Positions 17,306 through 26,147 are shown, counted from the stretch's first letter. The stretch: 64,000 bases of DNA from an uncultured Halieaceae bacterium (GCA_938074045.1 CALJGI010000006.1:124001-188000); one strand, 5' to 3'. The notes: a model not told the origin generated them from the letters alone. Numbers and translations: made by a program.

Positions 17306-17319
17306 CACGGGAGTAAAGC

Positions 17320-17934
17320 GTGCCTTTTATTGAGACAGTAGCTCCTTCGGAAGCCGAGGGTGACATAAGAAATCTTTACCTTCAGCAAAGTGAGCCAACA
17401 GGGTATTTGCCTAATTATGCCAAGGTGTATTGCCACAATCCGGCCCTGATGGATGCCTGGTCTGATATGTTGAAGGCATTGCGCAGCGGCCTGGACAAGC
17501 GTACTGCTCAGCTGGTTAATCTTGCTGTGGCGCAAGCGGTCGGCAGTTCCTACTGCTCTTTGGCGTTCGCCAAAAAATTGATGGATTCAGGAACCAGCGG
17601 CGCTCAGTTGATCGGAATATTGAACGGGGATGATGCCGAGCCTTCACTGCTGACGGAAACGGAGGCCGCGTTAATCAAACTTGCTGTAAAGGCGGCACTG
17701 GATTCAGCTAATGTGACCGAGGAAGATTATCGACCGCTTCGCGAATTGGGAGTTGAAGAAAGTCGTATTTTCAATGTGGTGGCTACAGCCACAGCGCGTT
17801 GTTTTTTTGCGCGGCTGGGCGATGCCCTCGGTGTCGAAGCTGATGCCAACTTTCTGGAAATGGATGAAGCGCTGCGGTCAAGACTCGTGGTGGGCAGGCC
17901 GATTGATACTGGTGCGGCCGTGACCGTGGAGTGA
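17320..17934 (+). CDS. AhpD/carboxymuconolactone decarboxylase-like protein with altered active site
   Basis: The 204-residue protein has the AhpD-like helical layout (NYAKVYCHNPALMDAW, then KRTAQLVNLAVAQAVGSSYC). In redox-active members the last segment carries C-x-x-C-x-x-x-H; here it is S-S-Y-C-S-L-A-F, with only one Cys and no His. A thiol peroxidase mechanism is therefore unlikely, and a different or lost activity is probable. The GTG start at 17320 is supported by GGGAG 7 nt upstream. It follows the decayed cysteine synthase and is close to the SDR gene. Confidence 0.8.
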   Translation: MPFIETVAPSEAEGDIRNLYLQQSEPTGYLPNYAKVYCHNPALMDAWSDMLKALRSGLDKRTAQLVNLAVAQAVGSSYCSLAFAKKLMDSGTSGAQLIGILNGDDAEPSLLTETEAALIKLAVKAALDSANVTEEDYRPLRELGVEESRIFNVVATATARCFFARLGDALGVEADANFLEMDEALRSRLVVGRPIDTGAAVTVE

Positions 17935-17958
17935 CAACACACTAGATTGGAGCACAGG

Positions 17959-18720
17959 GTGGAAGATATTCATGTAGTGACCGGGGCAAGCAGCGGCGTT
18001 GGGGCTGCCCTCAGTCAATATTTGGCTGGGCAGAGTCTAAACGTGCTGGCGTTGGCGCGAAGGCTGCCGCAACTGGAGTCGGTGCAATCCGGTCACGAGC
18101 AGCACATGCAGGTACTGGCTGTGGACCTGGGCACAACTGAGGGCAGGCAGGCGGTAGTCAGGCATATCGAGGGGCGCTACCGGGTACGCAGTCTGGTGCA
18201 CAGTGCGGCGTTGGCCACTCGCGGGTATTTGAAAGAACTCGAATACGACACTTACCGTGAACTGATGTCGATCAATCTTGAAGCGCCGCTTTTTTTGACC
18301 CAGGCCCTGATTTCCAGTATCGCACCCGCCGGTCGGGTGTTGAATTTGTCCTCTGGCTCTGCCTATCGCAGTATGGAATATCACGGGCTGTATTCAGTTT
18401 CCAAAGCGGCGCTACTGATGCTTTATCAGGCCTGGAATGCCGACTTTCCCACTGGTGAAATAGTATTTGGCAGTGCCATGCCCGGCGTTGTTGTGGGTCC
18501 CATGCAGGATGCGGCCAGGCAGGGTAACAATCCGGGTGCGGATACATTCAGGCAGTACAAGGCGGATGGCCGCCTGATACAACCCATTCGAGTAGCTGAG
18601 TTTCTTGGCTGGCTGTTGTTACAGACCGACGACGACGCATTCCGCTCACAAGATTGGAATATTTTTGATAAATCCCATCACGCAAACTGGCTGGATGGTC
18701 CTCTGACAGGCCAGTATTAG
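17959..18720 (+). CDS. SDR-family oxidoreductase
   Basis: The GTG at 17959 is preferred over the in-frame TTG at 17947 because GGAG lies 6 nt before it. The protein (253 residues) shows the Rossmann motif TGASSGVG near the N terminus, an HSAAL segment in the NAG position and the active-site YSVSK, with a Ser in NLSSGS. A late NIFDKSHH stretch is unusual for the family. The substrate is unknown. It is on the plus strand after the AhpD-like gene and convergent with the PEP-mutase family gene. Confidence 0.85.
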   Translation: MEDIHVVTGASSGVGAALSQYLAGQSLNVLALARRLPQLESVQSGHEQHMQVLAVDLGTTEGRQAVVRHIEGRYRVRSLVHSAALATRGYLKELEYDTYRELMSINLEAPLFLTQALISSIAPAGRVLNLSSGSAYRSMEYHGLYSVSKAALLMLYQAWNADFPTGEIVFGSAMPGVVVGPMQDAARQGNNPGADTFRQYKADGRLIQPIRVAEFLGWLLLQTDDDAFRSQDWNIFDKSHHANWLDGPLTGQY

Positions 18721-18740
18721 CGGCTGATCGGATTAGTTGA

Positions 18741-19574
18741 TCAAGCGTCTCCGAGATAGCGTCTAATTTCGGCACTGTTCGCCATTTCTTCGGTCCAGAA
18801 GAAGGACCCCTGTTCCAGCATTTCTTTGCCTGCTCGTATAAGTGGCGCTATGGCTATGGAGCTGAGAGCGCTGCCTACGCTGATTCGTTTGGCACCGGCT
18901 GTGGCAAAGTCATCGACTGTGACCTCAGCAAATGCGGGTGCCAAAACATTTAATGGTCGATCAATTTCCTCGGTCACCCGCCGCAGATCCTGTAGTGATC
19001 GAATGCCCGGGGCATACAGCACGTTGGCCCCTGCTTTTGAGTAGGCCTGTAGCCTTTTTATGGTGTCATCCAGATCGTCGACGCCGCGCAACAGATTTTC
19101 TGCTCTGGCGGTGAGTTGAAAAGGCATGGCGAAGCTGGCCACCATCTCCACCGCCGCGTGAATACGCTCAACGGCATGATTGAAGTCATACAGGTGGTGC
19201 CCTTCCCGGCTGTAATCCTCAATAGAGCATCCCGCTGCACCAGTATGAATGACGCTTTTGACATTGAGTGCCATCACAGCTGGATCCTCTGCATATCCAT
19301 TCTCAAAATCTACATGGATGGGAACAGATGTGGCCGCTGCCAATGTCCTGCAGTGGACCAGCTTTTCGTCGAGACTCACCTCTCCATTGTAGCGACCCAT
19401 GGTCTGGGCAAAGCCGGAACTTGTTGTGGCCAGTGCCTGATAGCCGATGCTCTGGAGAATGCGCGCTGAGCCCACATCCCAGGGATTGGGTAGCAGAAAA
19501 ATGTCGTCCTGCTGGTGCAATTGTTCAAAGCGCCGACACTTTTCCAGCTGGCTTGGCGTGTTGTTTTCAATCAT
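18741..19574 (-). CDS. PEP mutase / isocitrate lyase superfamily protein
   Basis: The 277-residue protein belongs to the PEPM/ICL superfamily: PNPWDVGSARIL, VDFENGYAED (metal-binding Asp/Glu) and GCSIEDYSREG. The canonical KKCGH loop of isocitrate/methylisocitrate lyases is absent, so it is closer to the oxaloacetate decarboxylase or general 'isocitrate lyase/phosphoenolpyruvate mutase family' proteins that cleave or decarboxylate small 2-oxo acids. It ends the 18.7-23.1 kb minus-strand group, 43 bp after the methyltransferase-like gene. Confidence 0.85.
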   Translation of the reverse strand: MIENNTPSQLEKCRRFEQLHQQDDIFLLPNPWDVGSARILQSIGYQALATTSSGFAQTMGRYNGEVSLDEKLVHCRTLAAATSVPIHVDFENGYAEDPAVMALNVKSVIHTGAAGCSIEDYSREGHHLYDFNHAVERIHAAVEMVASFAMPFQLTARAENLLRGVDDLDDTIKRLQAYSKAGANVLYAPGIRSLQDLRRVTEEIDRPLNVLAPAFAEVTVDDFATAGAKRISVGSALSSIAIAPLIRAGKEMLEQGSFFWTEEMANSAEIRRYLGDA

Positions 19575-19617
19575 GGCAGTTCTCCAGAACGGGGTTGCAT
19601 GCCTGCCTAATTGTAGT

Positions 19618-20178
19618 CTATCGCCGCCTTCCTCTGCGTTTGGCTCGGTGCTGGATACCCTTGCGGGCGATCAATATGATATTTCCACTTTGTTCGGTTA
19701 AGAAAAATTCCTCGGCACAGGCCGCTTTTAGTTCAGGCGTGATGCCGGCAGAGGCAAGACAAATCAGTAATCCAAAGTCACTCATCAGCGACAACCAGTT
19801 TTCTACATCTTGTACCTCGGCTGTCCAGTCCAGTAACACCATATCGACTTTGTGATGGGCTATATCAGTGGTAAAGGCATCCACCTCCTGGAAATGGGCC
19901 GCCAATCTGATATCAATCGCCAATTGCGCTCCCAGACTGGGCTCATATTGCTTGTACTCAGGGGTTTGGTGGATGATCAGACGGTTGTTCATACTCATAC
20001 CATCCCTTAGCCAGGGAACATAATTCAGAGTTCCCGGACCGCTGGCAACCATGACGGCGTAATCCTTCTGGCTCGCCAGAATTCGAATCAAGGCAGCCTG
20101 CTCCTCGCAAAATGGTAGTTTAGGATTTATCTCTGCCAGTGCGCTCAGCCAGTCATTGGCACCGCTCGGGAATGTCAT
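19618..20178 (-). CDS. Methyltransferase-fold-like protein of unknown function
   Basis: The 186-residue protein is not recognised with confidence. It has a Rossmann-like pattern: YAVMVASGPGTLNYVPWL (a possible glycine loop), RLIIHQTPEYK, VDMVLLDWTAE and FGLLICLASAGITPE. This resembles O-methyltransferase folds (AdoMet pocket and the motif-IV-like LLDWT) without a clear signature. The start overlaps the end of the Fe-S gene by 4 bp (ATGA), so the two are made together. Its presence in the P450/2OG oxygenase group suggests modification of the same product. Confidence 0.5.
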   Translation of the reverse strand: MTFPSGANDWLSALAEINPKLPFCEEQAALIRILASQKDYAVMVASGPGTLNYVPWLRDGMSMNNRLIIHQTPEYKQYEPSLGAQLAIDIRLAAHFQEVDAFTTDIAHHKVDMVLLDWTAEVQDVENWLSLMSDFGLLICLASAGITPELKAACAEEFFLTEQSGNIILIARKGIQHRAKRRGRRR

Positions 20179-20921
20179 GGCATTTTCTCCTCACGCGCCC
20201 GTAAAAAAGCCGCCATATGAAAACCGGCATGCTCAGATTCGTATTGCCAGGTTTGCGCGGTCGGGCAGGCCTTTCTCGCTATACATCCATGCTGGTGGCA
20301 GGGTGCGTTACTGTTAGATACCAGATAGGTGTAGCAGGTTTCAACATCATAACCGTCCACTGAAAATGCCTCCACTGGACAATGGGTCAGGCATGGCTTT
20401 TCTACGCAGGCCACGCATATTCCCTGTGGTTCGGCTCGCTCAGCATTAATCTTGAGCGCGTAGGGTAGGGCCAATGCCAACCGGTAGGCGTGCCACAGTC
20501 CATAATCGGGATGCATTGCCACACCTATAGGTGAAGATTCCAGTGGGGCTGAGATCGCGGCCCATTGCAGAAACGGCCAGTAGGGAGGCCCCTCAAAAGG
20601 ATACAGGCTTACGCCAGATAGTAACTGCGCCAGGTCATCGCCGATGCGTTGGCTCCACCGATCCAGGGGATTAGGGTTCCCGTCTGCGTACTCGGCTGAT
20701 GACCTGAAAATCTTCCAGAAACTGGATCCCGCACTGCCGATAAGCAGTAATGATTTCATCTCCGGGTGACCGGTCAGGCTATCCGTCAGGTTCAGTGCGC
20801 CGTGCACAATCAAGCCTTTGCCACCGATTATTCGGGCGACCTTTTGCTCTATATGCTCTACGCTCATGACATTATAACGCTGCTCCATGGTTGATAATAC
20901 GGCGGGGTCAGGCTCTACCAA
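20175..20921 (-). CDS. 4Fe-4S ferredoxin-like protein (QueG-like C-terminal cluster domain)
   Basis: The 248-residue protein ends in eight cysteines arranged as in two-cluster domains: Cys169, 172, 177 and 181 (C-V-A-C-V-E-K-P-C), then 196, 208, 213 and 219 (HGCIARKAC). The N-terminal 160 residues have the alpha/beta look of epoxyqueuosine-reductase-like or corrinoid-reductase proteins but lack recognisable cofactor residues. The TTG start at 20921 overlaps the oxygenase gene by 14 bp; an ATG at 20888 is an alternative. It could pass electrons to the P450 at the head of the group, but this is inference. Confidence 0.7.
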   Translation of the reverse strand: MVEPDPAVLSTMEQRYNVMSVEHIEQKVARIIGGKGLIVHGALNLTDSLTGHPEMKSLLLIGSAGSSFWKIFRSSAEYADGNPNPLDRWSQRIGDDLAQLLSGVSLYPFEGPPYWPFLQWAAISAPLESSPIGVAMHPDYGLWHAYRLALALPYALKINAERAEPQGICVACVEKPCLTHCPVEAFSVDGYDVETCYTYLVSNSNAPCHQHGCIARKACPTAQTWQYESEHAGFHMAAFLRAREEKMP

Positions 20922-21843
20922 ATAGGCGTCGCAGGAGGTATCTGATCCTGCCAGCCAGTCTGCTTGCGGGATTAATCTGCGGTGGAGAGGTCGCCTGGTG
21001 AGTGTTCATGGCGGAGAACCGCAGCACTTCGTTCTGGTAAAAGGTTATCCAGTGATCACGCCTTATGATGTGCCCCTGTAGTTCCCGCATGTCCTGCTCG
21101 GAGAGGGTGTGACCTTCGCGAAATTTGGGCGCAAGAGGACGCTGGACGTAGAACGTGGAGTGGCGAGGTGCTATTTCTTCTTCCGGTCTGGTGGCCGAAA
21201 AAAGATAGATAGATATCGATTTTCTGGAATTGTCTGAGGACTCTGGCAATCGAATGGGGTCATAGCCGTGCCAGGAACGCTCACTGGTCTCCATAATAAT
21301 GCAGCGATTGAAGTCGGGCTGATACGAGAAGAAGGTATTTTCTGACGGCTTGCGCGGATTGGAGTGGACTTCAAAGTTGCCACCCCACTCCTGTTGCCAG
21401 TCTTTGTTCAGATAGAACAGAACATTCAGACGTCGGTGTAATACGTGCCCTTTATAATCAATGTAGTTGTAGTCGATGTGGGGTGAGAGGTCGGCCCCGG
21501 TGCGGCTTTCATGGGTACCACCTGCGCCACCGGGAAGCGCAACCAGGTCTTCTATACCTGTAATTTTCTCAATGGCGGCTATAAACTCCGGCGACACAAT
21601 CAGCTTTCCTAGCTCCCTGTAGGTCTTTCCCATGCTGTCGAAATCAGGGTTGACACTCTTCTTACCCTGTTTGCCTACCTCGTTTGTTGCATTACCGGCG
21701 GCAAAGGGCGGAAAGTCTGCAAGCAGACCCTCCGCAAAATCAGTGGCAAAGAAGTTGTCCACAACTACGTGTGGGAATGGCTGCGCTTCTGCGTACTTTT
21801 GGTTTAGCTTGTCCAGTTGACCAGCTATGGCACCATCAATCAC
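20908..21843 (-). CDS. 2-Oxoglutarate/Fe(II)-dependent oxygenase
   Basis: The 311-residue protein carries the facial triad of a 2OG oxygenase of the prolyl-4-hydroxylase type: His122 and Asp124 (PHIDYNY), distal His192 (RSWHGYD), and Arg207 (SRKSISIYL) for the 2OG carboxylate. Strand RRLNVLFYLNKDW followed by GGNFEVH fits the double-stranded beta helix. It hydroxylates an unknown small molecule or protein. It starts 1 bp after the P450 gene and overlaps the Fe-S gene, so two hydroxylating enzymes are co-expressed. Confidence 0.9.
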   Translation of the reverse strand: MIDGAIAGQLDKLNQKYAEAQPFPHVVVDNFFATDFAEGLLADFPPFAAGNATNEVGKQGKKSVNPDFDSMGKTYRELGKLIVSPEFIAAIEKITGIEDLVALPGGAGGTHESRTGADLSPHIDYNYIDYKGHVLHRRLNVLFYLNKDWQQEWGGNFEVHSNPRKPSENTFFSYQPDFNRCIIMETSERSWHGYDPIRLPESSDNSRKSISIYLFSATRPEEEIAPRHSTFYVQRPLAPKFREGHTLSEQDMRELQGHIIRRDHWITFYQNEVLRFSAMNTHQATSPPQINPASRLAGRIRYLLRRLFGRA

Positions 21844-21844
21844 G

Positions 21845-23146
21845 TCAGGTGGTTTCTGGTTCGAAGGTTATCTGCATCTCTTTGATGCCATTGACAAAAT
21901 AATCGCGCATGTATTTCACCGGTTCAGCGAACTGTGGGTTTTTCAATCTGGGCAGCAGTTCCTCAAACATGATGCGCAGCTCGAGTCTCGCCAGGTGAGC
22001 TCCCAGACAAAAATGGGTGCCTATGCCAAAGGCGCGGTGTTCACGGGACAGGTCAGGCATGCGTTGGGCTCTGGTGATATCAAAGGTCATGGGGTTATCG
22101 AACACGGTTTCATCCTGATTAAGCAGATGCCAGTGCAGCAGCAATTTGTCACCTTCCTTCAGCTGTATGCCGGCGACTTCCGTGTCCTCCATCACCGTGC
22201 GGCGCATGGTGACGAAAGCGGGGTTGTAGCGCAGCATCTCTTCGCAGGCATCCGGTATCAGGTCGGGATTGTCCACCAACATTTGCAGCTGATCCGGCCG
22301 CTCCATCAATAAGCGCATACCATGAGCTGTGACGGAACGTGTACTCTCATTGCCAGCGGCAATGAGCATCAGGAAAAATAACTGGAATTCCTCGGGGGTG
22401 AGTTTTTCGTCCTCGACTTCACCGTCCAGCAAAGCGCCCACAATGTTGGTCAGGGGCTTTTCAAGGTGCTGCTGTGCCAACTCCCCTGCATACAGGTAAA
22501 TATTGGCAGCAGCTTCCTGAGCGAGGGCTGCGGGGTCTGTGCCAGCGATATCCTCGTCCTCCTGAAACATCATCTGATTGGTCCAGGTAAAAAACCGGTC
22601 GCGATGATCGATGGGTACACCGCAAAGGTCTAGAATCGCCATAAGCGGCAGCTCCGCTGCAACTTCAGTTACAAATTCGCAATGTCCTTTGGACGCCACG
22701 TTGTCGATGATTTGGCGCGCGTATTTCCTGAAGGTTTCCTCATAGCTTTCCACTGCCTTGGGTGTAAAAGCGTTCCGCGCGATGCGCCTGAATTTTCCAT
22801 GCTTGGGTGGGTCCATGTTTACCAGCATACTGGCCTGCAGAGCGATGGTGTCATCGTCATACTCGGTAGGCACCGTCAATCGCTTTTCGCTGGAAAAAAT
22901 GGCCGGGTTCTTGGCAATGTAATCAGCGTGCTCGCGGTACAACACGGCCCAGTAGGGTATCCCCGACAAGGGATCGTCAATCTTTATAATAGGTGCATCG
23001 GCCTGACTGCGTAGCTTGTCGATGGTTTGCAGGTGGTTACCGGCCCCATAGAGATCAGGGTCCAGCAGATTGGCATAGGGGCATGTTGACATATTGTAAT
23101 CCAGAGGTGTGTCGAACCGGTTAGTGGAGTGACAGATTGCCAGCAT
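21845..23146 (-). CDS. Cytochrome P450
   Basis: This 433-residue soluble bacterial P450 has the I-helix oxygen-activation motif AAGNEST, the K-helix ExxR (EEMLR) and the heme loop FGIGTHFCLGAH with Cys380. Bacterial P450s of this class usually need a ferredoxin and a reductase; neither is encoded next to it, although an Fe-S protein lies two genes downstream. The start may be the ATG at 23146 or the ATG at 23092, where the conserved part (CPYANLLDP) begins. It heads the operon with the 2OG oxygenase, Fe-S protein, methyltransferase-like protein and PEPM/ICL lyase. Confidence 0.95.
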   Translation of the reverse strand: MLAICHSTNRFDTPLDYNMSTCPYANLLDPDLYGAGNHLQTIDKLRSQADAPIIKIDDPLSGIPYWAVLYREHADYIAKNPAIFSSEKRLTVPTEYDDDTIALQASMLVNMDPPKHGKFRRIARNAFTPKAVESYEETFRKYARQIIDNVASKGHCEFVTEVAAELPLMAILDLCGVPIDHRDRFFTWTNQMMFQEDEDIAGTDPAALAQEAAANIYLYAGELAQQHLEKPLTNIVGALLDGEVEDEKLTPEEFQLFFLMLIAAGNESTRSVTAHGMRLLMERPDQLQMLVDNPDLIPDACEEMLRYNPAFVTMRRTVMEDTEVAGIQLKEGDKLLLHWHLLNQDETVFDNPMTFDITRAQRMPDLSREHRAFGIGTHFCLGAHLARLELRIMFEELLPRLKNPQFAEPVKYMRDYFVNGIKEMQITFEPETT

Positions 23147-23272
23147 ATTCTCCTGCTGTCACCTGTGTCGTCAAGGGCTGTGCTGCCTCTCCCGGACGAC
23201 AGGCGAAAGAGCTGAAAATCCGTTCCCTGACCGTTGCTATTCATTCATCATAGACTCCATTAACATGCCGTC

Positions 23273-23977
23273 ATGTCATCAAAACACAGAAGCCGCCAGT
23301 TTTGGCTGGGTGTGCTGGAAACTGTGCCTCTGGTTGTGGCTGCGTTTCCATTTGGCGTTGTCTTTGGCGCGTTGGCGCAGAGTCATGGCATGGACTTTCT
23401 GGTTACCCTGGGCATGTCGGCGATAGTTTTTGCCGGAGCCTCGCAGTTTATCGCCATCACGCTATTGGCCAGTGCCACGGCTATTCCGGTGATTGTCGCG
23501 ACGGTCTTTGTGGTGAATCTACGGCAAATGCTTTACTCGGCCAATTTGATGCAGCACGCCGGAAATTGGCCACAGCCTACCCGTGTGCTGCTAGCGTTCT
23601 TCCTCACCGATGAAACCTTCGCTGCAGTGACGGATCGCGTCAATCGCCACCCCGGGGAAGCGGGATTACGTTGGTTTTATCTCGGCTCAGCGCTGTTTAT
23701 GTATTCCTTCTGGCAAATATCCACGGTGGTGGGGTTCAGTCTTGGCCGCCGGTTTCCGGGCCTGGCAGATTGGGGGCTTGATGTCGCCATGATTGTCGCC
23801 TTTGTGGGAATAGTCACCCCGATGTTGAGGGCTAGGGCTGATTGGGTCTGTGCCGCGGTTGCATTTGCAGCCAGCATACTGACCTATGAGTGGCCCCACC
23901 AAACTGGACTTTTGTTCTCCTCAATCGTGGCCATTTGCGTCGGGTTGCTGTTGAACACCGGGGGACCCTCAACGTGA
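23273..23977 (+). CDS. azlC: AzlC-family branched-chain amino acid exporter subunit
   Basis: The 234-residue membrane protein has the AzlC pattern: an N-terminal PLVVAAFPFGVVFGALA, then FAGASQFIAI and VNLRQMLYSANL, and several helices. AzlC pairs with the small AzlD to export branched-chain or other amino acids. The stop overlaps the GTG start of azlD (GTGA), the usual arrangement. It is divergent from the P450 operon. Confidence 0.92.
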   Translation: MSSKHRSRQFWLGVLETVPLVVAAFPFGVVFGALAQSHGMDFLVTLGMSAIVFAGASQFIAITLLASATAIPVIVATVFVVNLRQMLYSANLMQHAGNWPQPTRVLLAFFLTDETFAAVTDRVNRHPGEAGLRWFYLGSALFMYSFWQISTVVGFSLGRRFPGLADWGLDVAMIVAFVGIVTPMLRARADWVCAAVAFAASILTYEWPHQTGLLFSSIVAICVGLLLNTGGPST

Positions 23978-24303
23978 ATGAATGGCTCCTGATCGGACTG
24001 ATGGCGACGGTGACATTCATACCTCGCTATCTCCCGTTTGCTCTGGCGGGAAAGGTTCGTATGTCACCCACATTGGCCCGGGGGTTGGACTTTGTGCCCA
24101 TTGCGGTATTGACCGCAATTATTGCGCAGGCATCACTGATACGTGGGGGTGATTTGCATTTGGGTCTGGACAATTATCATGCATTGGCGGCGCTGACTTC
24201 GTTTCTTGCGGCACTGATATGGCGTCGATTATTTGTCAGCATCGTGGTGGGGTTGGGCTGCTTTGTGATACTGCGCTTGTTGACTATAGCGGCCAGTGTC
24301 TGA
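23974..24303 (+). CDS. azlD: AzlD-family transporter subunit
   Basis: The GTG at 23974 is chosen: it overlaps the azlC stop by 4 bp, and the resulting 109 residues start with NEWLLIGLMATVTFIPRYLPF, the typical AzlD N terminus (TYLxRxLPF-like). An upstream in-frame ATG at 23890 would run through azlC and is rejected. Three to four membrane helices are seen. It forms the small subunit of the AzlCD exporter. Confidence 0.9.
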   Translation: MNEWLLIGLMATVTFIPRYLPFALAGKVRMSPTLARGLDFVPIAVLTAIIAQASLIRGGDLHLGLDNYHALAALTSFLAALIWRRLFVSIVVGLGCFVILRLLTIAASV

Positions 24304-24351
24304 CGAGTAACCTCACCCGCACTGACTTTCTTCTTGTTGACGATCTGCGGA

Positions 24352-25827
24352 CTATTTCTCTTTTGGAAGGCAGCTTAGTCGCTCGCCCCAGACTTCACTC
24401 AGCTGGTTGGTTTCTGGCGCGCGATATCCATACTGTACGCGGGTACGGGCCTCTATGCTTTGGAGCAGGGCATTACCCAGTCTGAGGCCTTCCTCTGCAC
24501 GTTCCTGGCTGTACCCGGTCAAATAGCGGCGCGCGAGATCTTGCCGTTTGGAGTGATACAGGGTCGTAGCTGTCTCCTCTACCTGTACCTGTTCTCGTAT
24601 CATATTGTCCTCAAAGGCGGTGAATGCGCGAGTCACCTCAGGGAGAAATTCCCGCGGTCTGTCACAGGTAAAATACATCAGGCGTTTGAAAGTTCTGTAG
24701 GCGAATTCTGTGCCCTCGTGAATCTGCCAGTCGCTGGTCAGCAGGCTTTTTGCCTCCCCCTTTGACAGGTATCTGTGTCTGCCAAATTGTGGGGCGATGT
24801 TTTCTACACCAATGCGGTAGGGAATAAATGGTGCCGTGACAGATTGTGTTGCCGCCACCCATAGTAGGTGCATATCGGGATTGGTTTGTGGGCGCAGTTG
24901 GGCTACCTGACCGTAGCCGGTTGAGTCTTTTGAGATGCGGGGATCCCGCACGGCATCCATCATCCGGCGCAGTGTGATCGGAGCGGCGTTACGCAGTTCC
25001 TCTTCCATTTCACTGCGCGGATAGCGTTCTTCCGCTATTCCATATATGTCGGTGACATTGAATTGTTGTCCCTGCTCAGGTTTGTACCACCCCTGTTCTG
25101 AGGCGAAGCTGACAAAATTTATAGATCCCAGAAAATCTTCGTGATTTTCAAAATCTACAGGAATCTCGTGGATATACCCGGGATACAGCATGCGCACATC
25201 TGCCGGACCCAGGCGCTCGGCGATCCACAGTCCCTGTCCCCCGGCAAAGTTCAAAAATACCCAACCTTCGTTGCTGTCTGCAAAAAGGTGAGAGTTGCCG
25301 CCGTACGTGGAAAAGCCGTACTTATCGATCAGTGCACCCAGAATCTCTACCGCTTCCCGCGCCGTTTTTGCACGTTCCATCACAATTCTTGAGAGGTCTG
25401 AATATTGCGGCCCCCTTTGAGGATTGGGAGTCATTGCCACCAATTCAGGACGGGAGGGGGACCAGACATCACGTGCCGCAAGTCCGTGTTCATTGATTCC
25501 GCCGTTGGTGAGAGGAGGGGGGAAGCCTTCGTACTCGGAGTAGTTCATGGTCAAGTAGCGGTAGGTGTGCGCAGCCTGTGGAATCTGCATCAACTCGCCC
25601 GGCATATTGGCGGCGCCGGTGACTCCCACGAAAATTGTACTGTCGGGTTTGTGATCGCGGGCCGGTACTACCTCCAGCCAGTGACTGCTGGGCTCATCCC
25701 CGGAGCCGCCAAGCATTACGCTGCCATCGCTACTGAGTGATTTACCTATGTAGATGGCATAGCTCGACCATGCATGAGAGCTGAATTGCATTAGAGTCAA
25801 AGCTAATACCAGGGTGAATGCTCTCAT
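24352..25827 (-). CDS. C69/U34 dipeptidase-like Ntn-hydrolase with Ser at the nucleophile position
   Basis: The ATG at 25827 (GAGG upstream) starts a 491-residue protein with signal peptide (MRAFTLVLALTLM...SHAW). Downstream, YIGKSLSSDGSVMLGGSGDE matches the N terminus of peptidase family C69 after processing. The nucleophilic Cys of the family, seven residues before the conserved Lys (IGK), is here Ser22. Other conserved stretches are GGINEHGLAARDV and TYGGNSHLFADSNEGWV. Family members hydrolyse dipeptides or amides. A TTG 21 bp upstream is less likely. The gene stands alone, convergent with azlD. Confidence 0.85.
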   Translation of the reverse strand: MRAFTLVLALTLMQFSSHAWSSYAIYIGKSLSSDGSVMLGGSGDEPSSHWLEVVPARDHKPDSTIFVGVTGAANMPGELMQIPQAAHTYRYLTMNYSEYEGFPPPLTNGGINEHGLAARDVWSPSRPELVAMTPNPQRGPQYSDLSRIVMERAKTAREAVEILGALIDKYGFSTYGGNSHLFADSNEGWVFLNFAGGQGLWIAERLGPADVRMLYPGYIHEIPVDFENHEDFLGSINFVSFASEQGWYKPEQGQQFNVTDIYGIAEERYPRSEMEEELRNAAPITLRRMMDAVRDPRISKDSTGYGQVAQLRPQTNPDMHLLWVAATQSVTAPFIPYRIGVENIAPQFGRHRYLSKGEAKSLLTSDWQIHEGTEFAYRTFKRLMYFTCDRPREFLPEVTRAFTAFEDNMIREQVQVEETATTLYHSKRQDLARRYLTGYSQERAEEGLRLGNALLQSIEARTRVQYGYRAPETNQLSEVWGERLSCLPKEK

Positions 25828-25897
25828 GCGATTTATGCCTCGATCCAATATGAAGTGCTGAGGTAGTGTTATACCAAGAATTGGGTTTGTCTACCGA

Positions 25898-26147
25898 ATG
25901 CGCAGCATCGCGCCGGTTAATCAGGATTATTTGGAAACAGAGCAGCAGTTACTGGTGGACAGCCAACACTATTTCGATGTGGCGAAAAGGGCTGTTGGAC
26001 AGCGAAACTACATTGCCGGCCATGCTGAGGGGTGTTTGCAGACCCGGAAGGGATTGTTGGAGGTGGCCCCCCAAGGACAAAGACCTCCAGGTGCGCATTG
26101 ACCGGACCAGGATGGTGCTCAACAGGATAAAAACCCGGACTGAGTGA
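25898..26147 (+). pseudogene. Small unrecognised gene interrupted by a frameshift at a C6 run
   Basis: From the ATG at 25898 the frame reads about 57 coding-like residues (NQDYLETEQQLLVDSQHYF, GHAEGCLQTRKGLLEVAP). It then leaves frame at six Cs (26067-26072). Removing one C continues the protein as KDKDLQVRIDRTRMVLNRIK to a TGA at 26147, a total of about 82 residues. This may be a real gene with a sequencing indel or a recent pseudogene. No family is recognised; the protein is charged and helical. Confidence 0.5.
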
